Below, one piece after another: positions 23,189 through 32,726 of a stretch of DNA of 47,625 bases (the first letter of the stretch is position 1; every line of letters starts with the position of its first letter). The notes below the pieces were generated by a model. It saw only the letters and a program-made list of their open reading frames with translations. It did not search any database and was not told where the DNA came from. The position numbers and the translations under genes are program-made. The stretch spans positions 23,657-71,281 of the forward strand of contig MNJR01000099.1 in NCBI GenBank assembly GCA_001920415.1. Reading direction: 5' to 3'. The stretch comes from Acidobacteria bacterium 13_1_20CM_3_53_8 (lineage in GTDB: Bacteria > Acidobacteriota > Blastocatellia > Pyrinomonadales > Pyrinomonadaceae).

Positions 23189-25960
23189 ATGATTGACAAG
23201 TTTCTAACAAAGCTTTTCGGCAGCGAAAATCAGCGCTACCTGAAGAAAATTCAGCCCATCATTAACAGCATCAACGAGCTTGAGCCTTCGGTGCAAAAAC
23301 TCTCTGACGAAGAACTGCGCGCACGCACCGTTCAGTTCAAAGAAAGAGTCGCGCAGGCCGTCGCGGACGCGCAAGACATGGAAGAGCGCAAGCGGCGCGA
23401 GCGTGAAATTTTGGATGAGTTGTTGCCCGAAGCCTTTGCCACTGTGCGAGAGGCCAGCGTGCGAACAACAGGCATGCGCCACTTTGACGTGCAATTAATC
23501 GGTGGCCTTGTACTCCACGAAGGCAAGATAGCCGAGATGCGAACCGGTGAAGGAAAAACTCTAGTTGCAACGCTTCCAGCTTATCTGAACTCTCTGACGG
23601 GACGCGGCGGCGTTCACGTCGTTACCGTAAACGATTACTTGGCCTCGCGCGACGCCGAATGGATGGGACAGATTCATCGTTTCCTGGGTCTGGAAGTCGG
23701 CTGCATTCAGAACGACATGGATGATTTCGAGCGGCAGGCCGCATACGCTGCGGACATAACATACGGAACGAACAACGAGTTCGGCTTCGATTACCTGCGC
23801 GACAACATGAAGTTTGATCTTGCGACCTGCGTTCAGCGCGGCCACTACTTCGCAATCGTTGACGAGGTTGATTCAATCCTGATTGACGAAGCGCGCACGC
23901 CTCTAATCATCTCCGGCCCGTCGGACGAAGCGACCGACAAGTATTACAAGGCCGACACAATCATCCCACAACTCAAGCGCGGCGAGGAGATTGAAGACGG
24001 TAAGAAGACCGGAGATTACATCGTTGACGAAAGGCAGCACACGGCTGTTCTGACGGAAGAGGGTGTTGAAAGAGCAGAACGCTTGCTAGGCGTTGATAAC
24101 CTCTACGACCCGTCGAATATGGAGCTTCTGCACTGCGTCGAACAGGCTCTGAAAGCTCACACGCTCTACAGGCTGGATCATCAATACGTAGTGCAGGACG
24201 GCGAGGTCATCATCGTTGATGATTTTACGGGGCGCTTGATGAAAGGCCGCCGTTGGTCTGATGGATTGCATCAGGCAGTCGAAGCGAAAGAGGGCGTCAA
24301 AATTGAGAAAGAGAACCAGACGCTCGCCACCATCACGCTGCAAAACTATTTTCGTCTTTACGAAAAATTGTCTGGTATGACGGGTACTGCCGAGACGGAA
24401 GCCGCAGAGTTTCACTCGACCTACAAACTGGACGTGATAGTCATCCCTACGCACAGGCCTATGGTTCGCACGGACAATCCAGACGTAATCTACCGCACGC
24501 TTCCAGAAAAATGGGATGCGGTTGTCGAAGAGATTAAGGATTGCTACGAGAAGGGGCAGCCCGTTCTAGTAGGCACGGTCTCGGTTGAAAATTCGGAGTT
24601 GATTTCAAGACGTTTGCAGCGCGAGCGCATCCCGCACAACGTCCTGAATGCGAAATACCACGAGCGCGAAGCGGAGATTGTCGCTCAAGCCGGACGCAAA
24701 GGCGCAGTCACGATTGCGACCAACATGGCCGGGCGCGGGACTGACATTCTCTTGGGCGGCAATCCTGATTTCATGGCGCGCGAGTTTCTCAAAAAAGAGG
24801 AGGTTGACCCGGACGAGGTTAAGGACGAGCAATGGGAAGAGGCTTACCGGCAGGCCAAGCAGATTGTTGAAGACGAGCACGAAGAGGTTGTCAGAATCGG
24901 CGGTCTGCACATTCTTGGGACAGAGCGCCACGAATCGCGCCGCATTGACAATCAGCTTCGCGGTCGTTCGGGTCGCCAGGGCGATCCAGGCTCTTCGCGC
25001 TTCTTCCTCTCTCTCGAAGACGACCTGATGCGCATCTTCGCTGGCGATAAAGTTAAAGCCTTGATGCAGCGTTTGGGAATGGAGAAGGGCACGGCCATCG
25101 AATCAAAGATGGTGTCGAAGCGAATAGAGGCTGCGCAAAAGTCTGTTGAAGGGCGCAACTTTGAAGCTCGTAAACACCTATTAGAATACGACGACGTGAT
25201 GAATCGTCAGCGCGAGACCATCTACGGCCTGCGCCGCCAGTTGATGGAGCAGCCCGACCAGCGCGATTTCCTTCTGGGCGACACGGGCGTTGCGCGCGAC
25301 CTGCTCGCAGACATGACGAAGCAATACCTCAACCCGGATGTTGACCCGGATGACTGGGATACAGAGAACTACAAGGTTCAACTGAAATCCGTCTACAACT
25401 TTGACGCGGACGCAGAGGGCATTGATTTTACGAAGATGACCTCGCCAGAGGTGGAAGAGGATGTCTGGGAACGTCTAAAGGCCAGGTACGCTGAGAAAGA
25501 AGAGCAGATTGGTGTAGAGGCAATGCGCACATACGAGCGCATCATCATGCTCAACATCATTGATGCGCAGTGGAAGGATCACCTGCTCTCGCTAGACCAT
25601 TTGAAGCAGGGCATTGGTCTCGTAGGCTACGGACAGAAAGACCCGCTCGTAGAATACAAGAAGCAGTCGTTCGATCTTTTCCAAGAGATGCTAGACCGCA
25701 TTGACACCTTCACGATTCGCTCGCTCTTCAACCTGCAAGTCGTGTCCGAAGAATCCAGCGATAAGATTCAGCAGCGACGGCCTCCGCGTCGCCAGACGCG
25801 CATGACTTTCACAGGCCCGAATCAGGGCGCTGCGGCGGCGGGCGAAGAGGCCGGAAAGGTCAAGACCGTCACGCGCGATCAACCCAAAGTTGGCCGCAAC
25901 GATCCATGCCCCTGCGGCTCAGGCAAGAAGTACAAAAAATGCTGCGGCGCGTCCGTGTGA
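23189..25960 (+). CDS. secA: Preprotein translocase ATPase SecA
   Basis: A 923-residue motor that drives proteins through SecYEG at the inner membrane. Nucleotide-binding domain 1 has Walker [18 protein letters not shown] and Walker [18 protein letters not shown]. The preprotein cross-linking domain lies around 230-370. The second ATPase domain contains [14 protein letters not shown] and [15 protein letters not shown]. The helical scaffold has [16 protein letters not shown]. The C-terminal tail [20 protein letters not shown] is the zinc-binding site for SecB or ribosome. ATG 23189 with AAGGAAAG upstream is preferred to the TTG at 23168. The TPR-TonB gene follows after 29 bases. Confidence 0.98.
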   Translation: MIDKFLTKLFGSENQRYLKKIQPIINSINELEPSVQKLSDEELRARTVQFKERVAQAVADAQDMEERKRREREILDELLPEAFATVREASVRTTGMRHFDVQLIGGLVLHEGKIAEMRTGEGKTLVATLPAYLNSLTGRGGVHVVTVNDYLASRDAEWMGQIHRFLGLEVGCIQNDMDDFERQAAYAADITYGTNNEFGFDYLRDNMKFDLATCVQRGHYFAIVDEVDSILIDEARTPLIISGPSDEATDKYYKADTIIPQLKRGEEIEDGKKTGDYIVDERQHTAVLTEEGVERAERLLGVDNLYDPSNMELLHCVEQALKAHTLYRLDHQYVVQDGEVIIVDDFTGRLMKGRRWSDGLHQAVEAKEGVKIEKENQTLATITLQNYFRLYEKLSGMTGTAETEAAEFHSTYKLDVIVIPTHRPMVRTDNPDVIYRTLPEKWDAVVEEIKDCYEKGQPVLVGTVSVENSELISRRLQRERIPHNVLNAKYHEREAEIVAQAGRKGAVTIATNMAGRGTDILLGGNPDFMAREFLKKEEVDPDEVKDEQWEEAYRQAKQIVEDEHEEVVRIGGLHILGTERHESRRIDNQLRGRSGRQGDPGSSRFFLSLEDDLMRIFAGDKVKALMQRLGMEKGTAIESKMVSKRIEAAQKSVEGRNFEARKHLLEYDDVMNRQRETIYGLRRQLMEQPDQRDFLLGDTGVARDLLADMTKQYLNPDVDPDDWDTENYKVQLKSVYNFDADAEGIDFTKMTSPEVEEDVWERLKARYAEKEEQIGVEAMRTYERIIMLNIIDAQWKDHLLSLDHLKQGIGLVGYGQKDPLVEYKKQSFDLFQEMLDRIDTFTIRSLFNLQVVSEESSDKIQQRRPPRRQTRMTFTGPNQGAAAAGEEAGKVKTVTRDQPKVGRNDPCPCGSGKKYKKCCGASV

Positions 25961-25989
25961 CGCGGCGCAGCATTCTAAGGAAACTTAAA

Positions 25990-27048
25990 ATGAACCCTCG
26001 CCTCAACTTTCTATCGTTTATCACCGCGAGCCTGTTGCTGTGCTCGCAGTTTTTTGTCTGCGCAGTTAGTGCACAGCAAACAGCATCACCGCTCGTTTCC
26101 GAAGAGGCGACGCGCGGTGCTGCGCTTCTTTCGCAAGGAGATATTAAAGGCGCTATCAAAGCTCTTCAGTCCGCCACGAAGCATCATAGGGATGATGCGA
26201 CCGCATGGTATTACCTTGGACTGGCATATAACCGAGACGGCAACTTAAAGCAGGCGCGGAGTGCGTTTGAGAACTCTATAAGACTGCAACCTAATCTTGC
26301 TGGCCCATACGTAGGGCTAGCTTACATAATGCTTCTCAAAAATCAGACGCAGCCCGCTTTGCGTGAGGCAAAGTATGCGCTGACTCTTGACGGACAGAAC
26401 GCCGAAGCTCATTACATCATCAGTGCAATTTATATGAAGGAGCAATCGCTGCCTCAAGCTCTGGAAGAGGTTGAGACGGCATTAAAGCTTAATTCCAGTT
26501 TCCCCGCAGCGTTTCTCTTAAAGAGCCAAATTCTTGTTGCCATGTACCCTAAGAAAATAGCATTCGTAGAGGGAGACTCTGCGGAGACTCGTCAACTGCG
26601 AAGGCGGGAAGCTACGCTACTCCTTAAAAATGCGGCTGAAAGTTTAGAAAGATATTTGCAGCTTGATCCTACGACACCGAGCGCTAAGCTTTGGCGTGAG
26701 CAACTCGAAACTTTACATGTTTACTCGCAGAGCGACGCAGACGATGACGCAACGCGCACCGTATTCACCTCCTTAGAAGTGACAACCAGAGCGCGTATTC
26801 TGACTAAGCCGGAGGCTCAGTACACAACATCTGCTCGTCTGGGGCAGGTTTCGGGAACGGTAGTCTTGCGTGCCGTACTGGCTTCGGACGGAACGGTCAA
26901 GCATATACTTGTAATCCAGTCGCTTCCATACGGCTTAACAGAGCAGGCTATTTTGGCAGCGCGTAAAATTAAGTTCGAACCAGCCACGATAGACGGTCGT
27001 CCAGTTTCTCAGTTCATCCAAATTGAGTACAACTTTAGCGTTTTCTAA
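25990..27048 (+). CDS. Exported TPR protein with TonB C-terminal domain
   Basis: 352 residues from ATG 25990 (AAGGAAAC upstream); the longer frame lies inside secA. Signal peptide at 1-28 ending VSAQQ. Four or more TPR units span about 35-190 (ATAWYYLGLAYNRDGNLKQA, AGPYVGLAYIMLLKNQTQPA, AEAHYIISAIYMKEQSLPQA). The C-terminal 85 residues are a TonB C-terminal domain (SGTVVLRAVLASDGTVKHILV ... AARKIKFEPATIDGRPV). With no membrane anchor beyond the signal it is probably periplasmic. TPR plus TonB-C is a common acidobacterial combination whose partner is unknown. It may be co-transcribed with secA. Confidence 0.85.
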   Translation: MNPRLNFLSFITASLLLCSQFFVCAVSAQQTASPLVSEEATRGAALLSQGDIKGAIKALQSATKHHRDDATAWYYLGLAYNRDGNLKQARSAFENSIRLQPNLAGPYVGLAYIMLLKNQTQPALREAKYALTLDGQNAEAHYIISAIYMKEQSLPQALEEVETALKLNSSFPAAFLLKSQILVAMYPKKIAFVEGDSAETRQLRRREATLLLKNAAESLERYLQLDPTTPSAKLWREQLETLHVYSQSDADDDATRTVFTSLEVTTRARILTKPEAQYTTSARLGQVSGTVVLRAVLASDGTVKHILVIQSLPYGLTEQAILAARKIKFEPATIDGRPVSQFIQIEYNFSVF

Positions 27049-27118
27049 TGGCCGCTCACTTCTTTACTTGAAAAGTTGTCGAGAATGTTATCCTGATTCA
27101 AGGCATTTCGAGATTTCT

Positions 27119-28330
27119 ATGAGCGCTAACGTCACATCAACCAATCCGGTCGTGCAGGCAATCGTAGCGGGCACTGCGCCGCAGGCTGCGCGCATGGCTG
27201 CGGCTCGTGGGCTTCTGCCGCTCGCACAGGCCGATCTGATGGAAGCGCTGGTGGCTTTGCGCGCAAGCAATGATGCGGAGATTGCCGGCGCTGCTCAGGC
27301 CACGCTTGATGAACAATCGCCGACGGATTTGTTGGCAGTTGCGAAAGCGAATGACGCTGCGCCGTCTGTGCTCGCATTCCTGGCAACGCACACGAAGGCG
27401 GGACGCGATGTTTACGAGGCGGTCACGCTCAATGCTCAAACGCCTGATGAAGCAATAGCTGCGCTCGCACGTTCGACCGCAGACGGATCGCTGCTGGAGT
27501 TGATAGCAATCAACCAGCAGCGATTGATTCGCGCGCCTGCAATCATTGACGCGATAATAAACAACCCAGCGCACACGCCTGAAGCCGAGCGACGCGCGCG
27601 TGAGACTCGGCGCGAGTTCTTCGAGAAGGAGCGCGGCGCGCAGCAGATTGCGGAAGAGATGCGCGTGCGCGGCCACACGGCGGCGGCAGAGTTCTTCGCC
27701 ACCTCTGAGACTTTCGCTGCGGGCGAGAGCCTGACGGTCGAAGACGTTTGGCTAATAGCTCAGCACATAGAAGTCTCCGACGCAGACATTGACGACACAT
27801 GGTTCTCGCTTGAACGATTTGAAGAGATAATTCCCGAAAGCTTTGAGCAGCGCACGGCGTTGGCCGAACGCATCATAGCGGACGCGCGCCTCACAGATGG
27901 AGATGTTTCACCAGAAAGAATCTCGCTCATACGCCGCATCATGTTGATGACTGTGCGCGATCGCATCAAGCTAGGCATGAAAGGCGACCGCGAGGCTCGC
28001 AGCATTCTCATACGCGACTCGAACCGTATAGTCTCCACAGCCGTCATCAACAACCCGCGCATCACGGATCAGGAAGTTGAGAACATAGCCTCCATGCGAA
28101 CCGTCTCGAACGAGGTCTTGCGCATCATCGCATTGAACCGCGCGTGGGCGCGCTCCTATCCAATCATACACAACCTTGCGCGCAATCCGCGTGCGCCTAT
28201 CCCTACGGCCATAAGCATACTCCCGCGCCTCTTCACCAAAGACCTGCAAAACATGTCGCAGAACCGCAACGTCTCCGAAGCGGTCAGACGACAGGCTCAG
28301 CGGCTCGTCGCGACGCGCACGGGTCACTGA
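27119..28330 (+). CDS. Cytoplasmic HEAT/LRV-like helical repeat protein
   Basis: 403 residues from ATG 27119, all-helical, no signal peptide. The N-terminal half has short Ala-rich helices with a roughly 25-residue period (AQATLDEQSPTDLLAVAKAN, NAQTPDEAIAALARS). The C-terminal part contains the block LGMKGDREARSILIRDSNRI followed by NNPRITDQEVENIASMRTVS and EVLRIIALNRAWARSY. I know this block from conserved uncharacterised proteins of deltaproteobacteria and acidobacteria. The LRV/HEAT fold is inferred from the pattern and the function is unknown. The extended frame upstream (to 27023) lacks a ribosome site and is not used. Confidence 0.75.
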   Translation: MSANVTSTNPVVQAIVAGTAPQAARMAAARGLLPLAQADLMEALVALRASNDAEIAGAAQATLDEQSPTDLLAVAKANDAAPSVLAFLATHTKAGRDVYEAVTLNAQTPDEAIAALARSTADGSLLELIAINQQRLIRAPAIIDAIINNPAHTPEAERRARETRREFFEKERGAQQIAEEMRVRGHTAAAEFFATSETFAAGESLTVEDVWLIAQHIEVSDADIDDTWFSLERFEEIIPESFEQRTALAERIIADARLTDGDVSPERISLIRRIMLMTVRDRIKLGMKGDREARSILIRDSNRIVSTAVINNPRITDQEVENIASMRTVSNEVLRIIALNRAWARSYPIIHNLARNPRAPIPTAISILPRLFTKDLQNMSQNRNVSEAVRRQAQRLVATRTGH

Positions 28331-28399
28331 AACCTTGTTGACAGTCGTAAGCCAGCACCCGTAGAATCGCGCCAAATTTTTAAGAGCGCGATTCAAAAC

Positions 28400-28578
28400 C
28401 ATCTTAGCGAGCTTTGCTCTTTTCTTTGCTTCTCAAGCGAGAACCTGCAATTATCTCAAAGCTCAAGAATCATGTAAGTTGCAGGTTCTCGCAAAGGCGC
28501 AAAGGGAAATACTTAAGCTCGCAAGGAGTTGAGCTATTCATTTCGTCTCCAAGATGTCGGACACTTAGCTGAATAGCT
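28400..28578. repeat. gcgagctt/ctttgcgc hairpin element, copy 2
   Basis: The 5' half is gcgagctttgctc ... gcgagaacctgcaatt. The loop is agctcaagaatcat. The 3' half is ttgcaggttctcgcaaaggc ... ttaagctcgcaagg (to about 28525). An additional 9-bp inverted repeat (agctattca, 28532-28540, with tgaatagct, 28570-28578) follows. The loop word is shared with the copy at 43935-44055. The whole 316-base gap to the next gene holds little else. Confidence 0.85.
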
Positions 28579-28646
28579 TTCACTGCGCCAATCACACGCC
28601 TGAGCTGAAGCAGGCGGCGCTGACCTTGGCTTTGAGGAGGAGCAGC

Positions 28647-28925
28647 ATGCTATATGCATTGATTGCCTGGATAATTTTCGGATTGATAGCTGGCGCAATC
28701 GCAAAGGCGCTAATGCCGGGAAGAGACCCCGGCGGTTGCATCATAACAATCTTGCTGGGAATCGCAGGCGCTACGCTCGGAGGATTTCTTGCAAGAAACG
28801 TTTTCCAGATCGGCGGCGAAGCGGGCATACGAAGCAAAGGCTTCTTCGTTCAACTAGCCATAGCAGTCGTCGGCGCAGTAATCATTCTGGCGCTCTATCG
28901 TCTGATAGCCGGAAAGCGAACGTGA
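28647..28925 (+). CDS. GlsB/YeaQ/YmgE-family small membrane protein
   Basis: A 92-residue inner-membrane protein with three hydrophobic helices. The family patterns IIFGLIAGAIAKALMPGRDPGG, ILLGIAGATLGGFLA and a final VVGAVIILALYRLIAG are all present. The family is linked to general stress responses in several bacteria; the biochemical role is unknown. ATG 28647 is preceded by GAGGAGG; the frame upstream to 28626 has no ribosome site. Confidence 0.9.
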   Translation: MLYALIAWIIFGLIAGAIAKALMPGRDPGGCIITILLGIAGATLGGFLARNVFQIGGEAGIRSKGFFVQLAIAVVGAVIILALYRLIAGKRT

Positions 28926-28930
28926 AAAGC

Positions 28931-29037
28931 AGGGACGCGGAGAGTGGGAGACGCGGCGACGCGGCGAAAGAAAAGGTTGAAGCGGCTCTTGCTCTTTTTA
29001 TCGCCGCGTCGCCGTGTCCCCGCGTCTCCGCGTCTTC
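28931..29037. repeat. Octamer hairpin, unit gacgcgga
   Basis: 5' arm 28931-28969 (gggacgcggag ... gacgcggcgacgcggcg); 3' arm 29001-29037 (tcgccgcgtcgccgtgtccc and onward). The first 35 or so bases of the 3' arm are identical to the arm at 33346-33380. Sits between convergent genes. Confidence 0.85.
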
Positions 29038-29047
29038 TTTCTTACTC

Positions 29048-29575
29048 TTAAAATATTTCCGAGCCTTTTCGCAGCATTGACCATGCAACGTCGGTCAGCG
29101 TGTGACTGGCTGCGCCCCACCACAATCCTGCCAGCACTGCCCAGACGACGTGGCGACCGATGCTGCGCGCGGCGCTGGCTTCTATAGCTCGCCACGTCTC
29201 GGCCATCTTCATAAAACCCGGCGCAGCTACACCTGTTGCCAGCGCGTAGATGTAGACCGCTACGGATGCCAGAAGAACTATCATGCCTGTGAAGTAGAGC
29301 ACGCGTATAATCGTCCCGAAGAGTAGGCCGTGCGACCAACGTGAGCGATGTCGAAAGACCACGCGATAAGGCCACCAGACGAAGCGGAAGAAGCCCCATC
29401 GTGTGTATTGGCGCGACTGAATATCCAGATCAGGCCCGAACATCAACCCGCCAAACAGCATAGCGCACGTCACCACTACGGCGAGCGCAATGCTTCCGGC
29501 CAGCACCCACGCCACAACGAAAGTCGGCGCTGCCAGCAGAAAAGTTAAGCGGTCGTGCGTGCGTCCCGAAGGCAT
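29048..29575 (-). CDS. DUF2227 putative metal-binding membrane protein
   Basis: A 175-residue protein matching the DUF2227 layout. It begins MPSGRTHDRLT, followed by membrane helices, then FGPDLDIQSRQYTRWGFFRF, PYRVVFRHRSRWSHG and further helices ending in a WWGAASHTLTD block. Conserved His/Asp residues (HDR, PDLD, HRS, SH, SH) resemble the metal-dependent LexA-binding/YdjM-like membrane hydrolases. The function is unknown. It is the last gene of a leftward run whose members are each separated by a repeat hairpin. Confidence 0.85.
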   Translation of the reverse strand: MPSGRTHDRLTFLLAAPTFVVAWVLAGSIALAVVVTCAMLFGGLMFGPDLDIQSRQYTRWGFFRFVWWPYRVVFRHRSRWSHGLLFGTIIRVLYFTGMIVLLASVAVYIYALATGVAAPGFMKMAETWRAIEASAARSIGRHVVWAVLAGLWWGAASHTLTDVAWSMLRKGSEIF

Positions 29576-29586
29576 GATTTAAGAGC

Positions 29587-29662
29587 AGTGACAAGTGACA
29601 AGAAATAATTTTTAATTAAATCCGGCTTCCGCCTTCCTTTTGCCTTTTTACTTTTGCCTTTC
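29587..29662. repeat. Chimeric repeat: gtgacaa arm followed by ttttgcc arm
   Basis: The left part has agtgacaagtgacaag (29587-29602); the right part has ttttgcc/tttttac/ttttgcc units (29636-29662). The two halves belong to different unit families and cannot pair with each other. It looks like a recombinant or degraded element. Confidence 0.8.
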
Positions 29663-29664
29663 TT

Positions 29665-31521
29665 TTACGGTTGCGAAACCAGCGCTTGCTTAGCTTCCGT
29701 TGCTTCGTTGAAAGCTCCGCCGTCAACTCGGCCAATCTTTATAGCTTCGTCAAACTCCCTTATGGCCTCTTGCCGTCTTTCCAGAAAAGCTAGTATGCGT
29801 CCCATCGCAGTGTGTGCGCGTGAGAGTAGCGCTTGATCCGTGTCTGTGGATGCGGCGCGGACGGCCATTTGAAAATGGGAGAGGGCGCGTTCGAGTCGTT
29901 GCGCCTGCACGCTCTCATCAATTGCGTCTTGCGCCGAAAGGCTAGCCGTCTGACCCAACGCGAAGAAGATGCGAGGCTCGCCCGGAAACTCAGTCAACAT
30001 CTGGCGCAGACGGTTCTCGGCCTCTTCGTAATTCTTGATTCGCAGCAACTGCTCCACCTCGCTCAGCTTTCTAACGAGCGTTGCTCGGCGCACATTCTCC
30101 GCATCACCGCCAGTCTCATTGGCGGCAGCGTTGGCACGCGCTGCTGCGCGCGCACGCCGCGCAGCAACGGCACGCGCACGAGCCTGCGCGTTCTCATCTA
30201 GTCGGCGGCTTTCGCGCGCGGGGTCGAACGTGTTGATTGCGTCGCCAAGAAAATTGGCTATATCGAAGCCGGACTCTTCCGAACTGCGCAGTTGATCCGC
30301 GAAGTAAAAAGCCAGAACAGCGCCCTGCTCGTAAGCGTCTGCGAGTTCGGCCACGCCTTCGTCCTCTATCTCCTGTTTGCGCACCTCAAACTGCTTCGCC
30401 AATTGCGCGCGCACGGCTGCGTCCTGCGTCCCGGCCAATCGCTGGCGCGTCTGATATGTCAGAGCTGCTATCTCGGTTGACACATCAAGGCGCGCTTCGG
30501 CTGCTGCTACGAGCGAGCGAGCGACCGCAATGAAGATGTCTGGAGAAATATTCTGGTTGTGGCTGGTGCGCTCGTCCAAGAGTTGTTTGATCTGCGTGCG
30601 GCGCGCCGCTATCTCGCGGTTGAAGTGAAGCACTACAGGGTCAACTGCATATTGGATGTATGCTCGTCTCAGCTCAGACGAAGTTGGGTCTGTGCCCTGC
30701 GGGACAATTGCGTAGTAATCGTCTGCTATGATTCGAAAGTTAATTGCGCCGGGCACTGCCAGAAGGTCAGGGACGATGAAGAAGCGGCGCTCGTGCTCTC
30801 GAAAAGTGTAGGTCTTCTGCCTCCCTGTGCTTCTTCTTGAATTGTTCGAGCCAGGGGCGTTGACAACGACGCGCTCGCTGTATGTGGTGACGGGTTGTGT
30901 GTGAAGGTAAGAGAGCACGCTCTTGACCATCTCAATGGTTGGGCGTCGCAACAGGTCGCCCTCCGCCTGATACATTCTCAGGTAAGCGGGCAGTCGCGCA
31001 TCTATGCCGGACTTTTGATAAAACTCGCGCAACAAGGGCACGAAGTCCAGAACTTCCAACAACCCTCCGGGCAATTCTATGCTTCGTTCGGGGGCTTCAA
31101 AGTTAGGCACTGGGCCAAGCGCGTAAGCCAGGGAAACGTAGCGCGCGGCCTGCTCGGCGGGCGTGGCAGTAGCAAGCTGCCTGTTATTGAGTTCGAAAAA
31201 CTTTTTCATGCGCGCGCGAAGCTCAGGATCAAGGTTTATTTGGTCGCGCCTCACTTGCGCGCGAAAGGGCGAAGGTTCTTCGCCGTGCGGCACGGGGTCG
31301 AAACCTGCTGCGTCGAGCGCGGCCATCATCACAACGAGACGCGGCTCTGGCTGTATGCGCACGCCGTACTGTGTGAGGTCGAAAGCGGCCTGTTGCGGTC
31401 TAGCGGTTTGCGCGCGATTCGGCGCAGGCGTAGGTGTCGTAGAAGCATTTGGCCTCTGCTGCGCCAGAAGAAAACTGCTGGTTAAGAGAATGAATACGAT
31501 AGCGATAAAAAATCTTTTCAT
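29665..31521 (-). CDS. Large exported protein with C-terminal TPRs
   Basis: A 618-residue protein with a signal peptide (1-20, FFIAIVFILLTSSFLLAQQ) and a Pro/Thr/Ala linker. The unrecognised central region contains a repeated helix pattern and the segment FFIVPDLLAVPGAINFRIIADDYY. A strongly basic Ala/Arg helix (ARARAVAARRARAAARANAAANE) follows at about 445-470. TPR-like repeats close the protein (KNYEEAENRLRQMLTEFPGEPRIFFALGQ, LERALSHFQMAVRAAS, RRQEAIREFDEAIKIGRVDGG). Periplasmic or outer-membrane associated; function unknown. The start has little ribosome-site signal. Confidence 0.8.
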   Translation of the reverse strand: MKRFFIAIVFILLTSSFLLAQQRPNASTTPTPAPNRAQTARPQQAAFDLTQYGVRIQPEPRLVVMMAALDAAGFDPVPHGEEPSPFRAQVRRDQINLDPELRARMKKFFELNNRQLATATPAEQAARYVSLAYALGPVPNFEAPERSIELPGGLLEVLDFVPLLREFYQKSGIDARLPAYLRMYQAEGDLLRRPTIEMVKSVLSYLHTQPVTTYSERVVVNAPGSNNSRRSTGRQKTYTFREHERRFFIVPDLLAVPGAINFRIIADDYYAIVPQGTDPTSSELRRAYIQYAVDPVVLHFNREIAARRTQIKQLLDERTSHNQNISPDIFIAVARSLVAAAEARLDVSTEIAALTYQTRQRLAGTQDAAVRAQLAKQFEVRKQEIEDEGVAELADAYEQGAVLAFYFADQLRSSEESGFDIANFLGDAINTFDPARESRRLDENAQARARAVAARRARAAARANAAANETGGDAENVRRATLVRKLSEVEQLLRIKNYEEAENRLRQMLTEFPGEPRIFFALGQTASLSAQDAIDESVQAQRLERALSHFQMAVRAASTDTDQALLSRAHTAMGRILAFLERRQEAIREFDEAIKIGRVDGGAFNEATEAKQALVSQP

Positions 31522-31579
31522 AGAGTTTGAAACAAGTAAGCGTGAATCATTGCCGGGAAAGGGAGAAAGCGAAAAGCAG

Positions 31580-31719
31580 ATGTCGGGAAAGTCTGGAGTC
31601 TGGGGATTTTAGATTTTGGATTTTAGATTTTCGATTTAAAAAGCCCTGCGCTTCTTCCAATCGAAAATCGCAAATCCAAAATCGAAAATCCATTTGGCTC
31701 CAGACTTTTTTCTAGCATC
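31580..31719. repeat. Hairpin with gattttg heptamers, second copy
   Basis: The 5' arm (31580-31637) begins gatgtcgggaaagtctggag and continues gattttagattttg. The 3' arm (31659-31719) ends ctccagacttttttctagc. It is homologous to the element at 7144-7247 but inserted in the opposite orientation, judged by the loop. Confidence 0.9.
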
Positions 31720-31726
31720 TCTTCCT

Positions 31727-32194
31727 TCATCCCTGCTCTTTACCTCTCTTTCTACGCAGCAACCTTAATGTTAACGGATATGCGGCGAGCGAACAAACGA
31801 CGGAGAGCGTGAGTCCGCCTATGGCGAAAGGCACTAGCACGTCGCGTGTGTGATGGAAAAGCTCTCGCCAGTAAGTGGCGGTCAAAAGATGCGGCTCCTT
31901 CAAGAGCGCAAGGTATTCGTGCGAGAGCGAGAGCGGTCTTCCCATAACAAACGCGCCGATTGCGTAAGAGGCAAGAATGATGGGCACGAGCGTGAAGAAA
32001 GGGTTGTTGACGAAAGTGCCCGCGTAGATTGCAATCTTATTGAAGCGGAACAGAAAGGCTATGACGGTCGCCATCACCGTGTGCAAGCCCAGAAATGGCG
32101 AGAACGCTATGAAGACGCCTACAGAGAAAGCAAGCGCCGTACGCTCCGGCGGGTCATCAATCGCGAGCAGACGGCGGACAGTTGCGCGAAGCAT
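31727..32194 (-). CDS. DUF2062 membrane protein
   Basis: A 155-residue membrane protein of the DUF2062 family. Conserved features are SVGVFIAFSPFLGLHTVMA, FRFNKIAIYAGTFVNNPFF and a final helix (IGGLTLSVVCSLAAYPLTLRL). The family is often found next to glycosyltransferases or in envelope clusters; its function is not known. ATG 32194 (MLRATVRRLLAID) is used because the codons upstream of it are heptamer repeat DNA (MVVGCQSSSIHHLPLTIYQP). Confidence 0.85.
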   Translation of the reverse strand: MLRATVRRLLAIDDPPERTALAFSVGVFIAFSPFLGLHTVMATVIAFLFRFNKIAIYAGTFVNNPFFTLVPIILASYAIGAFVMGRPLSLSHEYLALLKEPHLLTATYWRELFHHTRDVLVPFAIGGLTLSVVCSLAAYPLTLRLLRRKRGKEQG

Positions 32195-32204
32195 AAGCGG
32201 CTGG

Positions 32205-32282
32205 TAAATGGTCAATGGTAAATGGTGAATGGAAGAAGATTGGCATCCAACCACCATTTACCATTTACTATTTACCATTCAC
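32205..32282. repeat. Heptamer hairpin, unit atggtaa
   Basis: 5' arm with atggtca atggtaa atggtga units (about 32205-32232). 3' arm ccatttaccatttac ... accattcac (32250-32282), ending on the stop codon of the STAS gene. Loop about 18 bases. Confidence 0.9.
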
Positions 32283-32626
32283 TTATAACTGTTGAGCGCT
32301 TCGGTTTCCGATTCGTAAACGTCGAAGACGGTCAGGAGCTTGGTGATGGCTAGCAGGTCTTGAAGCTTCTGCGTCAGGTTGAGCAGCTTAAGTTGGCCGC
32401 CCTCTTTGCCTATAGCAGTGTAGCTGGAGACGAGTTCGCCTATGCCGCTCGAATCAATGTAGCCGACGCCCGCAAGGTTCAAGAGGATGCGCTTCTTGCC
32501 CTCTTCGAGCAGGCGGCGAATCGCCGTGCGAAGCGTGACGCTGCCTTCACCGATTGTGATTCTGCCGCCCATATCCAGGATAACAACGTCCCCGGCCTGA
32601 CGCTCTTTGATATTAAGTTCAGCCAT
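32279..32626 (-). CDS. STAS-domain anti-sigma-factor antagonist (RsbV/SpoIIAA-like)
   Basis: A 115-residue single STAS domain. The phosphorylatable serine lies in [15 protein letters not shown], and the fold runs from [15 protein letters not shown] through [10 protein letters not shown] to [17 protein letters not shown]. In partner switching the unphosphorylated form binds the RsbW-type kinase and frees a sigma factor or other target. The kinase gene is directly upstream on the same strand, separated by a tttcaag hairpin. ATG 32626 has GGAGAG upstream; upstream in-frame codons are repeat DNA. Confidence 0.9.
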   Translation of the reverse strand: MAELNIKERQAGDVVILDMGGRITIGEGSVTLRTAIRRLLEEGKKRILLNLAGVGYIDSSGIGELVSSYTAIGKEGGQLKLLNLTQKLQDLLAITKLLTVFDVYESETEALNSYK

Positions 32627-32642
32627 TGTCGAAACTCTCCTT

Positions 32643-32726
32643 GTTTCAAGTTTCAAGTTTCAGGTTTCAAGTTTCAAGTTTTATCGCTCTTCCAACTTGA
32701 AACCTGAAACTTGAAACTTGAAACTT
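32643..32726. repeat. Heptamer hairpin, unit tttcaag, second copy
   Basis: The 5' arm has five units (tttcaag tttcaag tttcagg tttcaag tttcaag, from about 32644) and the 3' arm has four (cttgaaa cctgaaa cttgaaa cttgaaa), 32694-32726. The loop is about 14 bases. It lies between the rsbW-like stop and the STAS start, inside a probable operon. Confidence 0.9.
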
